Notes: generated from the letters alone by a model not told the origin. 64,000 nucleotides of DNA from Silvania confinis (GCF_025564085.1 NZ_JAMGZJ010000073.1:62001-126000), one strand, 5' to 3'. Positions 19,822 through 30,469 are shown, counted from the first letter of the stretch. Translations and numbers: made by a program.

Positions 19822-19849
19822 AAAAAAACCCCGCGGTTGCGAGGTTTTT
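19822..19849 (-). terminator. Intrinsic terminator after ymiC
   Basis: On the minus strand AACCTCGC pairs with GCGGGGTT (one T-G pair) around an AACC loop, followed by a run of seven T residues. It ends the ymiA-yciX-ymiC small-gene cluster before acnA. Confidence 0.75.
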
Positions 19850-19854
19850 ATCAT

Positions 19855-19956
19855 TCAGTGGAGCGCGAGCCAGATGAGCTGACACCAGAAGAGGAGCGAC
19901 AGCGAAAAAGCCCCTACCCATGACCAGTATTTAGCACCACAGATATTATTCAGCAT
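19855..19956 (-). CDS. ymiC: YmiC-like 33-residue membrane protein
   Basis: This is a very small hydrophobic protein with one membrane helix (about residues 10-32, YWSWVGAFSLSLLFWCQLIW). The place just upstream of acnA and the YWSW-FW-W pattern resemble E. coli YmiC, a proven small protein of unknown function. The ATG at 19956 is preceded by GGGTAG. Longer in-frame starts exist as far as 20040 but lack ribosome-binding sites, so the exact N terminus is uncertain. Confidence 0.6.
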   Translation of the reverse strand: MLNNICGAKYWSWVGAFSLSLLFWCQLIWLALH

Positions 19957-20083
19957 TGCACTACCCATCATCTGTTTATTCGTTGTGGCTGAGTTTGACT
20001 CAGGTCGGTACTGCTGATGTGTATTTATTAAAGAGTACATAAGCGCAGTGGATTATTATCATTACCGCACTGCGTAATAAAAA

Positions 20084-20254
20084 TTATTGTTTTTTAGGTT
20101 CGTCTTCTGCGAACGCATCAATAAACGCTTGCTGTTGGGGTGTCAGTTTCCAGGAGGCCGGGACCTTGTCCGCAGCTTCTTTCCGGGCTTTACGGGGCGC
20201 ATCTGTCTTCTGACCCTTCGGTTTGACTGCTTCAGTACGCCCCTGAACCGCCAT
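20084..20254 (-). CDS. yciX: YciX, small basic protein
   Basis: This 56-residue protein is charged, with a Lys/Arg-rich first half (KPKGQKTDAPRKARKEA) and an acidic C terminus. It sits in the place of E. coli YciX, between ymiA and ymiC/acnA. The ATG at 20254 lies two bases after the ymiA stop; a TTG at 20266 inside ymiA is the alternative start. Coupling to ymiA translation is likely. Its function is unknown. Confidence 0.7.
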   Translation of the reverse strand: MAVQGRTEAVKPKGQKTDAPRKARKEAADKVPASWKLTPQQQAFIDAFAEDEPKKQ

Positions 20255-20256
20255 AC

Positions 20257-20397
20257 TTAACCCCAATATTTCCAGACCAGCAGTGCCACCACCACCCAGA
20301 ACAGGGTGGAACCGAGAAATACCGCCAGCCAGGCTTTACGCTTCAGCGCTGGGTCCCTTTGCGGTTCTTGACTTCCTGACGGCATTGCAAACCTCAT
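20257..20397 (-). CDS. ymiA: YmiA, 46-residue membrane protein
   Basis: The reading frame from the ATG at 20397 encodes 46 residues: a polar N terminus (MRFAMPSGSQEPQRD) and one membrane helix (WLAVFLGSTLFWVVVALLVW). It closely resembles E. coli YmiA in length, sequence and place downstream of cysB. An internal ATG at residue 5 is an alternative start. The stop TAA is at 20257-20259, and yciX begins two bases later. No function is known. Confidence 0.8.
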   Translation of the reverse strand: MRFAMPSGSQEPQRDPALKRKAWLAVFLGSTLFWVVVALLVWKYWG

Positions 20398-20696
20398 ACA
20401 ATCGACATCGCTTATCATTTGGATACCAAACAATTGGTATAACTAATCATGGTTGAGATAAATCCTAAAGAAACTTTAGTCTAAAATCCAGCGAATTTTC
20501 GAATCGTCTGAGGGGAAATAGTTAATCTTATGAGCGGAAATAAATAATTGAATCGAGGAATTTGCGTAACGGTAAATTGTTTTCTATTTTTGTCGCCGGT
20601 TCACGACAGTTTTAACGATCGGTGCCGTAACAAGTAATATATTCTGATTTAACAATACAGATGAAGGGGTTTATTTCTAATCGAAGAGGAAATAAC
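20398..20696 (-). other. Intergenic region between cysB and ymiA
   Basis: This AT-rich region lies upstream of the ymiA-yciX-ymiC cluster and should contain its promoter. No coding frame of note or RNA gene is visible. Confidence 0.4.
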
Positions 20697-20723
20697 GGTA
20701 TCTTCTCCAGGGGAAAAGATACC
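20697..20723 (-). terminator. Hairpin after cysB
   Basis: GGTATCTT and AAGATACC form an 8-bp stem with an 11-base loop, 9 bases beyond the cysB stop. The following T-content is modest, so termination strength is uncertain. Confidence 0.5.
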
Positions 20724-20731
20724 GGAGGTGA

Positions 20732-21721
<990 letters not shown>

Positions 21722-21836
21722 TTAGCGCACACGGGCAATCGCTTAAGACGATTTAATAATAAGAAGAGGGTTAACTATAACCACTATATCAGTTATATCT
21801 TTGCTGTATAGCCCGTAACAAAAAATAATAACAGCC

Positions 21837-21865
21837 ATAAAAAAAGGGCCGGAGTTCGGCCCTTT
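21837..21865 (-). terminator. Intrinsic terminator of topA
   Basis: A 9-bp stem, AAAGGGCCG with CGGCCCTTT (21843-21865), has a 5-base loop. On the minus strand it is followed by at least seven T residues. It lies 26 bases past the topA stop. Confidence 0.85.
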
Positions 21866-21890
21866 ACAGGTAACTTACGCTAAGTAAGGC

Positions 21891-24488
21891 TTATTTTTTG
21901 CCTTCAACCCATTTACCGTCGATGTAGAACGCCGACCATCCGGTCGCTTTCCCGTCTTTTTCAGCTGCAACGTACTGCTGCTTAGTTTTACGGCTAAATC
22001 GCACCACAGTCTTATTACCCTCTGGATCCTGCTGAGGCGCATCGGCCAGATAACGCAGTTTTTCTGCCAGACGATCGCGGAAACGGTACAGTTCTTCCAC
22101 CAGCGGCGCGCGGGTTTCGCGCGATTTGGGGAAGGTGTTCGCGGCCAGGAAGACGCCCGCTGCGCCGTCACGCAGTACGAAGTACGCATCGGACTTCTCG
22201 CACGGCAGTTCTGGCAATGGCACCGGATCTTCCTTCGGTGGCGCGACTTCGCCGTTACGCAGGATCTTACGCGTGTTCTTACACTCTTCGTTGGTACAGG
22301 CCATGTATTTACCAAAACGCCCCATTTTCAGGTGCATTTCAGAACCACATTTTTCACACTCAACAATCGGGCCGTCATAACCCTTGATGCGGAACTCGCC
22401 CTCTTCAATCTCGTAGCCGTCGCAGGTCGGGTTATTACCACAGACATGCAGCTTGCGTTTAGGATCGATCAGGTAGCTGTCCATGGCGGTTCCGCACTTG
22501 TTACAGCGGCGTTTGGCGCGCAATGCGTTGGTTTCCGCATCGTCACCTTCCAGCACGTTCAGCACTTCGTTTTCCGGCACCAGGTTGATGGTGGTCTTGC
22601 AGCGCTCTTTCGGCGACAGTGCATAGCCTGAACAACCCAGGAAGACGCCTGTCGTCGCGGTACGGATCCCCATCTGGCGGCTACAGGTCGGACAGTCGAT
22701 GCTGGTCAGCACCATCTGGTTCGGCAGCATGCCGCCCTCTTCAGGGTCTTTTTCGGCTTTTTCCAGCTGGCTGGTGAAGTCGCCGAAGAAGCTGTCGAGC
22801 ACCTTCTTCCACTCGGCTTCGTGGTTGGCCACCTGGTCGAGGCTGTTTTCCATCTGCGCGGTAAAGTCGTAGTTCATCAGCTCGCGGAAGTTAGCTTCCA
22901 GGCGATCGGTGACGATCTCACCCATCTTTTCGGCGTAGAAGCGACGGTTCTCTGTCCGCACATAGCCGCGATCCTGAATGGTCGAAATGATCGACGCATA
23001 GGTGGACGGACGGCCAATACCGCGTTTTTCCAGCTCTTTAACCAGAGATGCTTCACTGAAGCGGGCTGGCGGTTTGGTGAAGTGCTGCGCAGGCAACAAT
23101 TCAACCAGCGTCAGTTCATCACCGGCGTTCACCGCAGGCAGAGTTTTGTCTTCATCGCCCTTACGCAGCGCAGGCATCACTTTGGTCCAGCCATCAAAGC
23201 GCAGGATACGTCCGCGCGCTTTAAGACGGAACTCACCGGCACCCACGGTCAGCGTGGTGGAGTCGTACTGCGCAGGCGTCATCTGACAGGCAACGAACTG
23301 GCGCCAGATCAGCTGATACAGCTTCTGCGCGTCTGCTTCCATATCTTTCAGCGATTCAGCCAGCACCGAGACATCAGAAGGACGAATCGCTTCGTGCGCT
23401 TCCTGCGAGTTCTCTTTGCTGTTGTACTGGTTGGCGTTCTCCGGCAGGTATTTTTTGCCAAAGTTGTCGCCAATGTAATCACGCACCATGCTTACCGCGT
23501 CCTGGCTCAGATTGGTGGAGTCAGTACGCATGTAAGTGATGTGGCCAGCTTCATACAGGCGCTGCGCCATCATCATGGTTTTCTTCACGCCATAGCCCAG
23601 ACGGGTACTTGCCGCCTGCTGCAGGGTGGAAGTGATAAACGGCGCGCCAGGTTTGCTGCTGGTCGGTTTGTCTTCACGATCCAACACCTGATAGCGGGCT
23701 TTTTCCAGCACGGCCACCGCAGCCATGGTCTGTTCACGTTTTTCAGGACGGAACGGCTTGTCTTTATGGTGAGAGACTTCCAGCGGCAACGTGTCGCCGC
23801 CTGGCGTCGTCACGTTGGCGTCAATTTCCCAGAACTCTTCTGGCACGAACGCTTTAATTTCACGTTCACGTTCAACCACCAGACGAACGGCAACCGACTG
23901 GACGCGGCCTGCAGACAGACCGCGAGCAATCTTTTTCCACAGCAGCGGAGAGACCATGTAACCCACCACGCGGTCCATAAAGCGGCGCGCCTGCTGGGCG
24001 TTAACGCGATCGATATTTAGCTCGCCCGGCTTTTCGAAAGCCTGGCGAATTGCATTTTTAGTTATTTCGTTGAACACCACGCGGCTGTAGCGTGAGTCAT
24101 CACCCCCGATCACTTCCCGCAGGTGCCATGCAATGGCCTCCCCTTCGCGGTCAAGGTCGGTTGCGAGATAGATGTGGTCGGCTTTTTCTGCCAGCTGTTT
24201 CAGCTCGGAGACGACTTTCTCTTTGCCCGGCAGCACTTCGTACTGTGCCTGCCAGTTGTCCCATGGGTTAACCCCCATGCGATTCACGAGCGCGCTACGT
24301 TCATCCTTTTTAGGCTTTTTGGCCCCTTTGGTGGAGGTAGAGTCGGCGCTCTTCTTGCTGGCTGAGCCACTGGTCGGCAGATCGCGGATATGACCTACGC
24401 TGGACTTAACCACGTAGTCATTACCCAAATATTTATTGATCGTTTTGGCTTTTGCCGGGGACTCAACGATAACGAGAGCTTTACCCAT
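21891..24488 (-). CDS. topA: TopA, DNA topoisomerase I
   Basis: TopA relaxes negative supercoils behind RNA polymerase. The Toprim domain starts at residue 1 ([20 protein letters not shown]) with its acidic motif [15 protein letters not shown]. The active-site tyrosine is in [10 protein letters not shown] (near residue 319). The C-terminal half contains the tetracysteine zinc-ribbon modules (CPTC/C, CNKCG, CEKCG). The ATG at 24488 follows AAAGG and gives 865 residues, the E. coli length. An upstream GTG two codons earlier is less likely. It is divergent from yciN. Confidence 0.97.
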   Translation of the reverse strand: MGKALVIVESPAKAKTINKYLGNDYVVKSSVGHIRDLPTSGSASKKSADSTSTKGAKKPKKDERSALVNRMGVNPWDNWQAQYEVLPGKEKVVSELKQLAEKADHIYLATDLDREGEAIAWHLREVIGGDDSRYSRVVFNEITKNAIRQAFEKPGELNIDRVNAQQARRFMDRVVGYMVSPLLWKKIARGLSAGRVQSVAVRLVVEREREIKAFVPEEFWEIDANVTTPGGDTLPLEVSHHKDKPFRPEKREQTMAAVAVLEKARYQVLDREDKPTSSKPGAPFITSTLQQAASTRLGYGVKKTMMMAQRLYEAGHITYMRTDSTNLSQDAVSMVRDYIGDNFGKKYLPENANQYNSKENSQEAHEAIRPSDVSVLAESLKDMEADAQKLYQLIWRQFVACQMTPAQYDSTTLTVGAGEFRLKARGRILRFDGWTKVMPALRKGDEDKTLPAVNAGDELTLVELLPAQHFTKPPARFSEASLVKELEKRGIGRPSTYASIISTIQDRGYVRTENRRFYAEKMGEIVTDRLEANFRELMNYDFTAQMENSLDQVANHEAEWKKVLDSFFGDFTSQLEKAEKDPEEGGMLPNQMVLTSIDCPTCSRQMGIRTATTGVFLGCSGYALSPKERCKTTINLVPENEVLNVLEGDDAETNALRAKRRCNKCGTAMDSYLIDPKRKLHVCGNNPTCDGYEIEEGEFRIKGYDGPIVECEKCGSEMHLKMGRFGKYMACTNEECKNTRKILRNGEVAPPKEDPVPLPELPCEKSDAYFVLRDGAAGVFLAANTFPKSRETRAPLVEELYRFRDRLAEKLRYLADAPQQDPEGNKTVVRFSRKTKQQYVAAEKDGKATGWSAFYIDGKWVEGKK

Positions 24489-24832
24489 ATTCACCTTTAC
24501 CTAAATTTTGTTTCTTCCAGGAATACGTCGCGTGAGTTCACCTTCCACTGGCGACGAGACATTTATATAGCGGCGTCATCAGTGGATATCAACCCCCTTT
24601 TCGGATCAGGTGTAAAAACAGCATCACCCAGGTGGTTGAGATAACAGGATTTATCTCGCATCATTGTGACTTCACGACGAGACTTAGGTCGAATGTCAAG
24701 CAAATCTATTGCCAGATTGACGAAAGCGCACACTCTACCTGATAAAATCTGTTACGCAACTTTATTAGCATGCAAAAGCAAATCGCGCCAGCGTCTCCCC
24801 TGTTGCACTGAGTGCACTAAAACGGGGAAAAT
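24489..24832 (-). other. Intergenic region between topA and yciN
   Basis: The divergent promoter region of topA and yciN has no credible gene. In E. coli topA has several supercoiling-sensitive promoters here. They cannot be assigned by eye in this sequence. Confidence 0.4.
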
Positions 24833-24861
24833 TTGCTCCCGCCACCGCTGCGGCGTAGACT
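24833..24861 (+). promoter_or_regulatory. Possible yciN promoter
   Basis: TTGCTC (24833-24838) and TAGACT (24856-24861) are separated by 17 bases and lie 26 bases before the yciN start. Both match the consensus at four of six positions, so this is a candidate only. Confidence 0.35.
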
Positions 24862-24886
24862 AATGTCACTGTTTAAGGAGTGGATA

Positions 24887-25138
24887 ATGCAGCAAACTAC
24901 CCAACCTATTGACCGAGCCACCTTGCTTATTGAAGCAAATAAACTCATTCGTGAACATGAAGACACCATGGCAGGGATCGAAGCCACGGGTGTTGAACAG
25001 CGCAACAGCGTGCTGGTGTTCAGCGGCGAATACTACCTGGATGAGCAGGGCCTGCCGACCCCGAAAAGCACGGCGGTATTTAATATGTTTAAATACCTGG
25101 CGCACGCGCTCTCGGAGAAGTATCACCTGGTCGATTAA
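24887..25138 (+). CDS. yciN: YciN, small conserved protein
   Basis: This 83-residue acidic cytoplasmic protein is of unknown function (YciN family). The start at 24887 has a TAAGGAG site and matches the E. coli length exactly. An earlier in-frame ATG at 24833 would overlap the promoter-like boxes and was rejected. The C-terminal half contains a [18 protein letters not shown] segment that is highly conserved in the family. It is monocistronic and ends at a bidirectional terminator shared with sohB. Confidence 0.9.
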   Translation: MQQTTQPIDRATLLIEANKLIREHEDTMAGIEATGVEQRNSVLVFSGEYYLDEQGLPTPKSTAVFNMFKYLAHALSEKYHLVD

Positions 25139-25139
25139 T

Positions 25140-25171
25140 GTAAAACGCGAGGCACAAGCCTCGCGTTTTAT
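25140..25171. terminator. Bidirectional terminator between yciN and sohB
   Basis: A perfect 12-bp stem, AAAACGCGAGGC with GCCTCGCGTTTT, has an ACAA loop. The A/T arms supply the T-tract in both directions. Confidence 0.8.
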
Positions 25172-26218
25172 TCAGAGCAGCGGTTTTTGCCCGCGCTGCC
25201 ACCAACGTAACAGCAGACGATCCGCGCTCTCTGCGGCGCTGTTGGTAAACCTGTCCATCAGCTTTTTGCGTCGCGTGTAGCGAACGCCCACCAGCTCGCG
25301 ACCTTCCATCAGCCCCAGCAGCAAATCATCACTGGTTCCTACCTGGTCTACCAGTCCTTTTTCCAGCGCCTGCGTACCGTACCAGTGTTCACCGGTTGCC
25401 ACCTGATCGATATCCAGCGTTGGACGCATCTGCTTCACAAAGCCTTTAAACAGCAGATGGGTGTCATTGAGGTCTTCGCGGAATTTCTGCCGCCCCTCTT
25501 CGGTGTTCTCACCCAACAGGGTCAGCGTACGCTTGTACTGGCCCGCGGTATGAAGCTCGATATCAATCTCTTTATTCTTCAGGAAGCGATTGAAGTTCGG
25601 GATCTGCGCTACCACGCCAATAGAACCAATAATTGAAAACGGCGCAGCTACGATTTTATCGGCCACGCAGGCCATCATGTAGCCACCGCTGGCAGCCACT
25701 TTATCCACCGCCACCGTCAGCGGGATCTGCTTGTCACGCAGGCGTTGCAGCTGGGACGACGCCAGCCCATAGCCGTGAACCACACCGCCGGGGCTTTCAA
25801 GACGCAAGACGACCTGATCCTCAGTGCGTGCCACGGCAAGCACTGCGGTCACTTCTTCACGCAGCGAGGTCACTTCGTGCGCATCCATACTGCCGTTGAA
25901 ATCCAGCACATAGACGCGCGGTTTAGCGACATCTTCACGGTGCCCTTGTTTGGCTTGCAGCTTCGCGGTTTTCGCCTCGAGCTTGTGCTTTTTCTTCTGC
26001 GCTTTGTGCCACATTTTTTGCTGATGACGGTCGAGCAGCGCTACCGACATCTCTTCCTGCATCTCGGTGTACTGCTCGCTCAATCGGGTAATACGCAACT
26101 CGCCGCGCTGACGTTTGCGCTGCGTCAGATTCATAATGAGCACGGCGACGATTGCAATGGCAATCACTACCGTCGCAATCTTGGCCAAAAACAAACCATA
26201 TTCAGAAAGTAATTCCAC
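25172..26218 (-). CDS. sohB: SohB, inner-membrane S49-family peptidase
   Basis: This 348-residue member of the signal peptide peptidase A (S49) family was found in E. coli as a multicopy suppressor of degP loss. An N-terminal membrane helix (about 8-30) is followed by a long Lys/Gln-rich helical stretch (HQQKMWHKAQKKKHKLEAK). The peptidase domain follows, with the nucleophile serine in VAASGGYMMACVADKI and the downstream GSIGVV motif. The catalytic Lys should lie in the GQYKRTLTLLGENTEEGR part. The active site faces the periplasm in relatives. Confidence 0.93.
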   Translation of the reverse strand: MELLSEYGLFLAKIATVVIAIAIVAVLIMNLTQRKRQRGELRITRLSEQYTEMQEEMSVALLDRHQQKMWHKAQKKKHKLEAKTAKLQAKQGHREDVAKPRVYVLDFNGSMDAHEVTSLREEVTAVLAVARTEDQVVLRLESPGGVVHGYGLASSQLQRLRDKQIPLTVAVDKVAASGGYMMACVADKIVAAPFSIIGSIGVVAQIPNFNRFLKNKEIDIELHTAGQYKRTLTLLGENTEEGRQKFREDLNDTHLLFKGFVKQMRPTLDIDQVATGEHWYGTQALEKGLVDQVGTSDDLLLGLMEGRELVGVRYTRRKKLMDRFTNSAAESADRLLLRWWQRGQKPLL

Positions 26219-26468
26219 ACGACCACCTTGATTTAACCACTTGTTTTATCACTCAGTGTACATCAGCCTGTGCCAGGCGTCTCGCCCCTGACGATACGCT
26301 TGCGAGCCTGCTTCAGGAATGTTTACTGACGAGAAAAATGTTTTGCAAATTGTTAATTTTACAGTGAACTCTCCGATAGACTGATTGAAATCCTGCGCGC
26401 TTTCGGGCATAAAGCCGAAAAGTACCCGCACAGCATGGGTAGCGCCAACGCGCGCCAGAGGAGTCACC

Positions 26469-27230
26469 TTGCACTATCAACCGCAAAAAGATCTACTGCA
26501 AAATCGTATTATCCTGGTCACCGGCGCCAGCGACGGCATTGGCCGCGAAGCCGCGTTGACCTACGCCCGCCACGGAGCCCACGTCATCCTGCTGGGTCGT
26601 AATGAAGAGAAACTGCACGACGTTATTCGCACCATCCACGATGAGGGGGGGCACGCCGCGCGCGGATACATTCTCGACCTGCTGACCTGCACCCCAGAAA
26701 GTTGCCAGGCGCTGGCCCAGCGTATAGCGGCCGACTACCCGCGTCTGGACGGCGTGTTACATAATGCCGGTTTACTCGGTGAAGTGTGCCCGATGGATCA
26801 ACAGACGCCGGCCATCTGGCAGCAGGTGATGCAGGTGAACGTCAACGGCACCTTTTTCCTTACCCAGGCACTGCTTCCTTTATTACTCCAGTCAGATTCT
26901 GGTTCGCTGGTGTTCACCTCCTCCAGCGTCGGACGTCAGGGCCGTGCCAACTGGGGCGCCTATGCCGCATCGAAATTCGCTACCGAAGGGATGATGCAGG
27001 TGCTGGCCGAAGAGTACCAAAGCCGCCATCTGCGCGTGAACTGTATCAATCCCGGTGGTACGCGCACCAAAATGCGCGCCAGCGCGTTTCCAGGCGAAGA
27101 TCCGAACAAACTGAAAACCCCTGCCGACATCATGCCGCTCTATCTATGGCTGATGGGCGATGACAGTCGCCGCAAAACCGGTATGACCTTTGATGCCCAA
27201 CCAGGCCGTAAACCAGGAATTTCTCAATGA
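26469..27230 (+). CDS. yciK: YciK, short-chain dehydrogenase/reductase
   Basis: This NAD(P)-dependent SDR oxidoreductase has an unknown physiological substrate. The cofactor motif is TGASDGIGREAA (near residue 20), followed by NAG and the catalytic set S-Y-K in SSSVGRQGRANWGAYAASKFA. The likely start is the TTG at 26469, which has AGAGGAG 6 bases before it and gives 253 residues, close to the E. coli length. The ATG at 26385 would add 28 non-conserved residues. Its last four bases overlap btuR (ATGA), so the two are co-translated. Confidence 0.88.
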   Translation: MHYQPQKDLLQNRIILVTGASDGIGREAALTYARHGAHVILLGRNEEKLHDVIRTIHDEGGHAARGYILDLLTCTPESCQALAQRIAADYPRLDGVLHNAGLLGEVCPMDQQTPAIWQQVMQVNVNGTFFLTQALLPLLLQSDSGSLVFTSSSVGRQGRANWGAYAASKFATEGMMQVLAEEYQSRHLRVNCINPGGTRTKMRASAFPGEDPNKLKTPADIMPLYLWLMGDDSRRKTGMTFDAQPGRKPGISQ

Positions 27231-27817
27231 GTGATGAACGTCATCAGCAGCGCCAGCAGCGCCTGAAAGATCAGGTCGATGCCCGCATCGCCGCCGCGCG
27301 GGACGAGCGCGGCATTATTATCGTCTTCACCGGCAACGGCAAAGGCAAAACCACCGCCGCCTTTGGCACCGCGACACGGGCTGTCGGGCATGGGCAAAAA
27401 GTGGGCGTAATTCAGTTTATCAAAGGTGAATGGCCGAACGGCGAGCGTAATCTGCTGGAGCCGCATGGGGTAGAATTTCAGGTGATGGCGACCGGGTTTA
27501 CCTGGGATACACAGAACCGGGAAACAGACACTGCCGCCTGCCTGGCGGTGTGGGATCACGCAAAGCGGATGCTGGCGGATCCGGCGCTGAATATGGTCCT
27601 GCTGGACGAAATTACTTATATGGTGGCGTACGATTACTTAGCGTTGCAGGATGTTCTGGATGCGTTGAATAACCGCCCCGCGCATCAGACGGTGATTGTC
27701 ACCGGGCGCGGTTGCCACCGGGATATTATGGAGATGGCCGATACCGTCAGCGAGCTGCGTCCGGTCAAACATGCATTTGACGCCGGCGTTAAAGCGCAAA
27801 TCGGCATCGACTATTAA
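27227..27817 (+). CDS. btuR: BtuR/CobA, cob(I)alamin adenosyltransferase
   Basis: This enzyme transfers the adenosyl group of ATP to cobalamin or cobinamide to make adenosylcobalamin. The 196-residue protein has the P-loop GNGKGKTTAAFG (residues about 36-47), the WPNGERNLLE segment and the LLDEITY Walker B-like motif typical of the CobA type, not the PduO type. It overlaps yciK by 4 bases. In enterics it serves de novo synthesis and uptake of B12 derivatives. Confidence 0.96.
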   Translation: MSDERHQQRQQRLKDQVDARIAAARDERGIIIVFTGNGKGKTTAAFGTATRAVGHGQKVGVIQFIKGEWPNGERNLLEPHGVEFQVMATGFTWDTQNRETDTAACLAVWDHAKRMLADPALNMVLLDEITYMVAYDYLALQDVLDALNNRPAHQTVIVTGRGCHRDIMEMADTVSELRPVKHAFDAGVKAQIGIDY

Positions 27818-27850
27818 TAAAAAACCCGCCGAGGCGGGTTTTGTCTTTTT
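27815..27850. terminator. Bidirectional terminator between btuR and rluB
   Basis: AAAACCCGC (27821-27829) pairs with GCGGGTTTT (27834-27842) around CGAG. T-rich stretches lie on both sides, so it serves both convergent genes. Confidence 0.8.
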
Positions 27851-28733
27851 AGCCGTTGTTGTTTCGGCTGCCAGAGCGGCGATTATTGCTGTTGCTGCTG
27901 ACCTGGCTGTGACGTTTGACCGCACGGCGAATCTGGTTCGCTTTCATGCGACGACGATCTTTTTCAACCGCCACTTTCGACAGGCTTTCTGGAGGCAGTG
28001 ATACCAGCTCACGCAGATAGTTGGTCTGGGTTAAATCCAGCTCCGTATAGCCGCCGCGAGGCAGGCTTTTTGGCAGCAGGATATCACCGTAACGCACACG
28101 GATCAGACGGCTAACCTGCACGCCAACTGCTTCCCACAGACGACGCACCTCACGGTTACGCCCTTCTGTCAGGGTGACGTTGTACCACTGGTTAATGCCT
28201 TCGCCACCGGTAAACTTGATGGTTTTAAACGCGGCCGGGCCATCTTCAAGCTGAACGCCACGGGACAGATCGCGGATTTTATTTTCGTCCACTTCACCGA
28301 ACACGCGTACGGCGTATTCACGTTCCACTTCACGGCTTGGGTGCATCAGACGGTTTGCCAGCTCACCATCGGTAGTGAACAGCAGCAGACCACAGGTGTT
28401 CACGTCCAGACGCCCCACGGCGATCCAGCGCGCACCGCGTAGCTTAGGCAGACGGTCAAATACCGTTGGGCGGCCTTCCGGATCGTTACGGGTACAGAGC
28501 TCGCCTTCCGGCTTGTAGTACGCCAGTACGCGGCAAATCTGCTCTGCGGACTCTTTCACTGAGATCAGGTGACCGTCGATACGGATTTTGAGACCGGCGA
28601 CGATTTCCACACGATCGCCCAGCGTGGCGATTTTACCGTCCACACTGACGCGACCTGCTTCGATAATGGTTTCGATTTCACGGCGTGAACCGTGGCCGGC
28701 GCGGGCCAGCACTTTCTGTAACTTCTCGCTCAT
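27849..28733 (-). CDS. rluB: RluB, 23S rRNA pseudouridine synthase
   Basis: RluB makes pseudouridine at position 2605 of 23S rRNA in E. coli. The N-terminal S4 RNA-binding domain (residues about 2-60, [18 protein letters not shown]) is followed by the RsuA-type catalytic domain with the active-site Asp in [14 protein letters not shown]. The C terminus is a basic, low-complexity tail ending in [15 protein letters not shown]. The ATG at 28733 has an AAGGAAG site and gives 294 residues; the ATG at 28760 adds an unconserved extension. Confidence 0.96.
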   Translation of the reverse strand: MSEKLQKVLARAGHGSRREIETIIEAGRVSVDGKIATLGDRVEIVAGLKIRIDGHLISVKESAEQICRVLAYYKPEGELCTRNDPEGRPTVFDRLPKLRGARWIAVGRLDVNTCGLLLFTTDGELANRLMHPSREVEREYAVRVFGEVDENKIRDLSRGVQLEDGPAAFKTIKFTGGEGINQWYNVTLTEGRNREVRRLWEAVGVQVSRLIRVRYGDILLPKSLPRGGYTELDLTQTNYLRELVSLPPESLSKVAVEKDRRRMKANQIRRAVKRHSQVSSNSNNRRSGSRNNNG

Positions 28734-28832
28734 TGAGCTTCCTTCAGGTGTCGCCTTCACAGGCGTCGAATAGGGTCATTATAGCGGGTTCACCGCTAAA
28801 CTTATGGCCGCGTAGTATAGCGGCTTCCACCC

Positions 28833-29453
28833 TTACAAGAAAGGTTTAACGTCACCCACGCCTTCACGGACTACCACTGGCGCATCTTCGGTTAGATCAA
28901 TCACCGTCGTGGGCTGCTGGCCGAGATAGCCGCCGTGAATAATCAAATCCACCTGCTTCTCGAGGCGATCTTTGATCTCTTCCGGGTCGGACTCGGTAAA
29001 TTCGCTACCCGGCAGCATCAGGGATGTCGAGAGCATCGGCTCGCCAAGGACCTCCAGCAGCGCCTGGGCGATCGGGTTCGACGGCACGCGCATGCCAATG
29101 GTTTTGCGTTTTTCCTGCAGCAGACGGCGCGGCACCTCTTTAGTGCCCTTCAGGATAAAGGTGTAATTACCTGGCGTATTATTTTTGATCAGTCGGAACG
29201 CCACGTTATCTACGTAGGAGTATGTCGACAGCTCAGAGAGATCCCGGCACATCAAGGTAAAGTTATGCCCGTTGGGAATATGCCGGATCCGGCAGATACG
29301 CTCCATCGCGCCTTTGTCTTCAATCTTACAGCCCAGCGCGTAGCCTGAATCAGTCGGATAGACAATGACCCCGCCCTTACGCACGATCTCCACGGCCTGA
29401 TTGATCAAACGCGCCTGCGGATTGTCAGGATGGATATAAAAAAATTGACTCAT
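28833..29453 (-). CDS. yciO: YciO, Sua5/YrdC/YciO-family protein
   Basis: This 206-residue protein has the YrdC-like fold of threonylcarbamoyl-AMP synthases. The nucleotide-binding stretch VYPTDSGYALGCKI and the RIRHIPNGHNFTLMC segment are visible. The true tRNA t6A gene in enterics is tsaC. YciO is the paralog of uncertain role, with weak activity reported. It overlaps rnm (yciV) by 4 bases at its start, which suggests translational coupling. Confidence 0.93.
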   Translation of the reverse strand: MSQFFYIHPDNPQARLINQAVEIVRKGGVIVYPTDSGYALGCKIEDKGAMERICRIRHIPNGHNFTLMCRDLSELSTYSYVDNVAFRLIKNNTPGNYTFILKGTKEVPRRLLQEKRKTIGMRVPSNPIAQALLEVLGEPMLSTSLMLPGSEFTESDPEEIKDRLEKQVDLIIHGGYLGQQPTTVIDLTEDAPVVVREGVGDVKPFL

Positions 29454-30331
29454 ACTACCCTCTCTTCAATTGGCGTCGGCTGTTCCCAAAGTTGCCACAC
29501 CGGCTCGACGCCAGCGGGTAACCAGAGTTTGCGTCCCAGCTCAATCCATGGACAAGGTTGATGGAAATCAGAGCCCTGGGAGGCAAAGAGCCCATACTGG
29601 CGGGCATACTCAGCCAGTTGACTGCGCTCGTTGGGCGCCTGCTGGCACTGCGCGACTTCCATCGCATCACCGCCCTGTTCGGCAAAGTACGCCAGCAGAC
29701 GTTTCAGCCATTTGGCGGAGAGGTTATACCGCCCCGGATGGGCCAGCACCGCCTTGCCGCCAGAATGATGAATGACATCAATAGCTTGTTCTATTGTACA
29801 CCACTGTGGCGGAACGTATCCCGTTTTCCCCCGCGCGAGATACTTTTTAAACACGTCCGCGATGTTATTCGCTTTGCCTTGTGCAACCAGAAAACGGGCA
29901 AAGTGTGCGCGGGTGACCGCCCCACCATTGGCCAGACTCAGCGCGCCTTCCCAGGCGCCGGGGATATGGGCTTTGTCCAGCCGTTCGGCGATCAGTTCGG
30001 CCCGCAAAACACGACGCGCCTTTTGCTCGTCAAGGAACGCCCGCATTGCCGGGTTATCAATATCAATGTTCAGCCCGACGATATGAATCTCGTGGTTTTC
30101 CCAGAGGGTCGAAATTTCTACCCCTGCGATCAGGGTCAGCGGTAATCCGCTGCGGGCAATTTCCGCCCGTGCGGGGGCAATGGCCTCGGTGGTATCGTGA
30201 TCGGTGATCGCCAGCGTGCCGACGCGCATCTCATGAGCACGGTGGACAAGGGCTTCGGGCGTAAGCAGGCCATCAGAGGCCTGCGTGTGGCTGTGTAAAT
30301 CATAAATCACTGCGTAATTCGTGTCGCTCAA
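29450..30331 (-). CDS. rnm: Rnm (YciV/TrpH), PHP-domain 5'-3' exonuclease
   Basis: This is a PHP-family metal-dependent phosphoesterase. In E. coli it is reported as the 5'-3' exoribonuclease RNase AM, which trims rRNA 5' ends. The metal-binding motifs DLHSHTQASDG, TDHDTTEA, HPGRYN and SQGSDFH are all present. The preferred start is TTG at 30331, with GGGAG 5 bases before it and 293 residues as in E. coli; a GTG at 30346 is an alternative. It is divergent from the trp operon, and its promoter must lie close to the TrpR operator. Confidence 0.9.
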   Translation of the reverse strand: MSDTNYAVIYDLHSHTQASDGLLTPEALVHRAHEMRVGTLAITDHDTTEAIAPARAEIARSGLPLTLIAGVEISTLWENHEIHIVGLNIDIDNPAMRAFLDEQKARRVLRAELIAERLDKAHIPGAWEGALSLANGGAVTRAHFARFLVAQGKANNIADVFKKYLARGKTGYVPPQWCTIEQAIDVIHHSGGKAVLAHPGRYNLSAKWLKRLLAYFAEQGGDAMEVAQCQQAPNERSQLAEYARQYGLFASQGSDFHQPCPWIELGRKLWLPAGVEPVWQLWEQPTPIEERVV

Positions 30332-30407
30332 AGCGGCTCCCGTCACTGATCGTCAATATCTGCGTCGCCATAATAACGGCATGTGGTGAAATTCTGAAAT
30401 CCGGGGG

Positions 30408-30442
30408 TTGACATTAGGCCATCGAACTAGTTAACTAGTACG
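30408..30442 (+). promoter_or_regulatory. trp promoter with overlapping TrpR operator
   Basis: A consensus -35 box TTGACA (30408-30413) and a -10 box TTAACT (30431-30436) are separated by 17 bases. The perfect palindrome ACTAGTTAACTAGT (30426-30439) covers the -10 box. It is identical to the core of the E. coli trp operator, so repression by TrpR with tryptophan is expected. Confidence 0.95.
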
Positions 30443-30469
30443 CAAGTTCACTCAACGAGGTATCTGCTC

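Noticed and set aside
22821-24020. 399-residue open frame on the plus strand inside topA
   Set aside because: It is exactly antisense to the conserved topA gene, is rich in His, Gln and Arg as shadows of GC-rich genes are, and has no known domain or ribosome-binding site.
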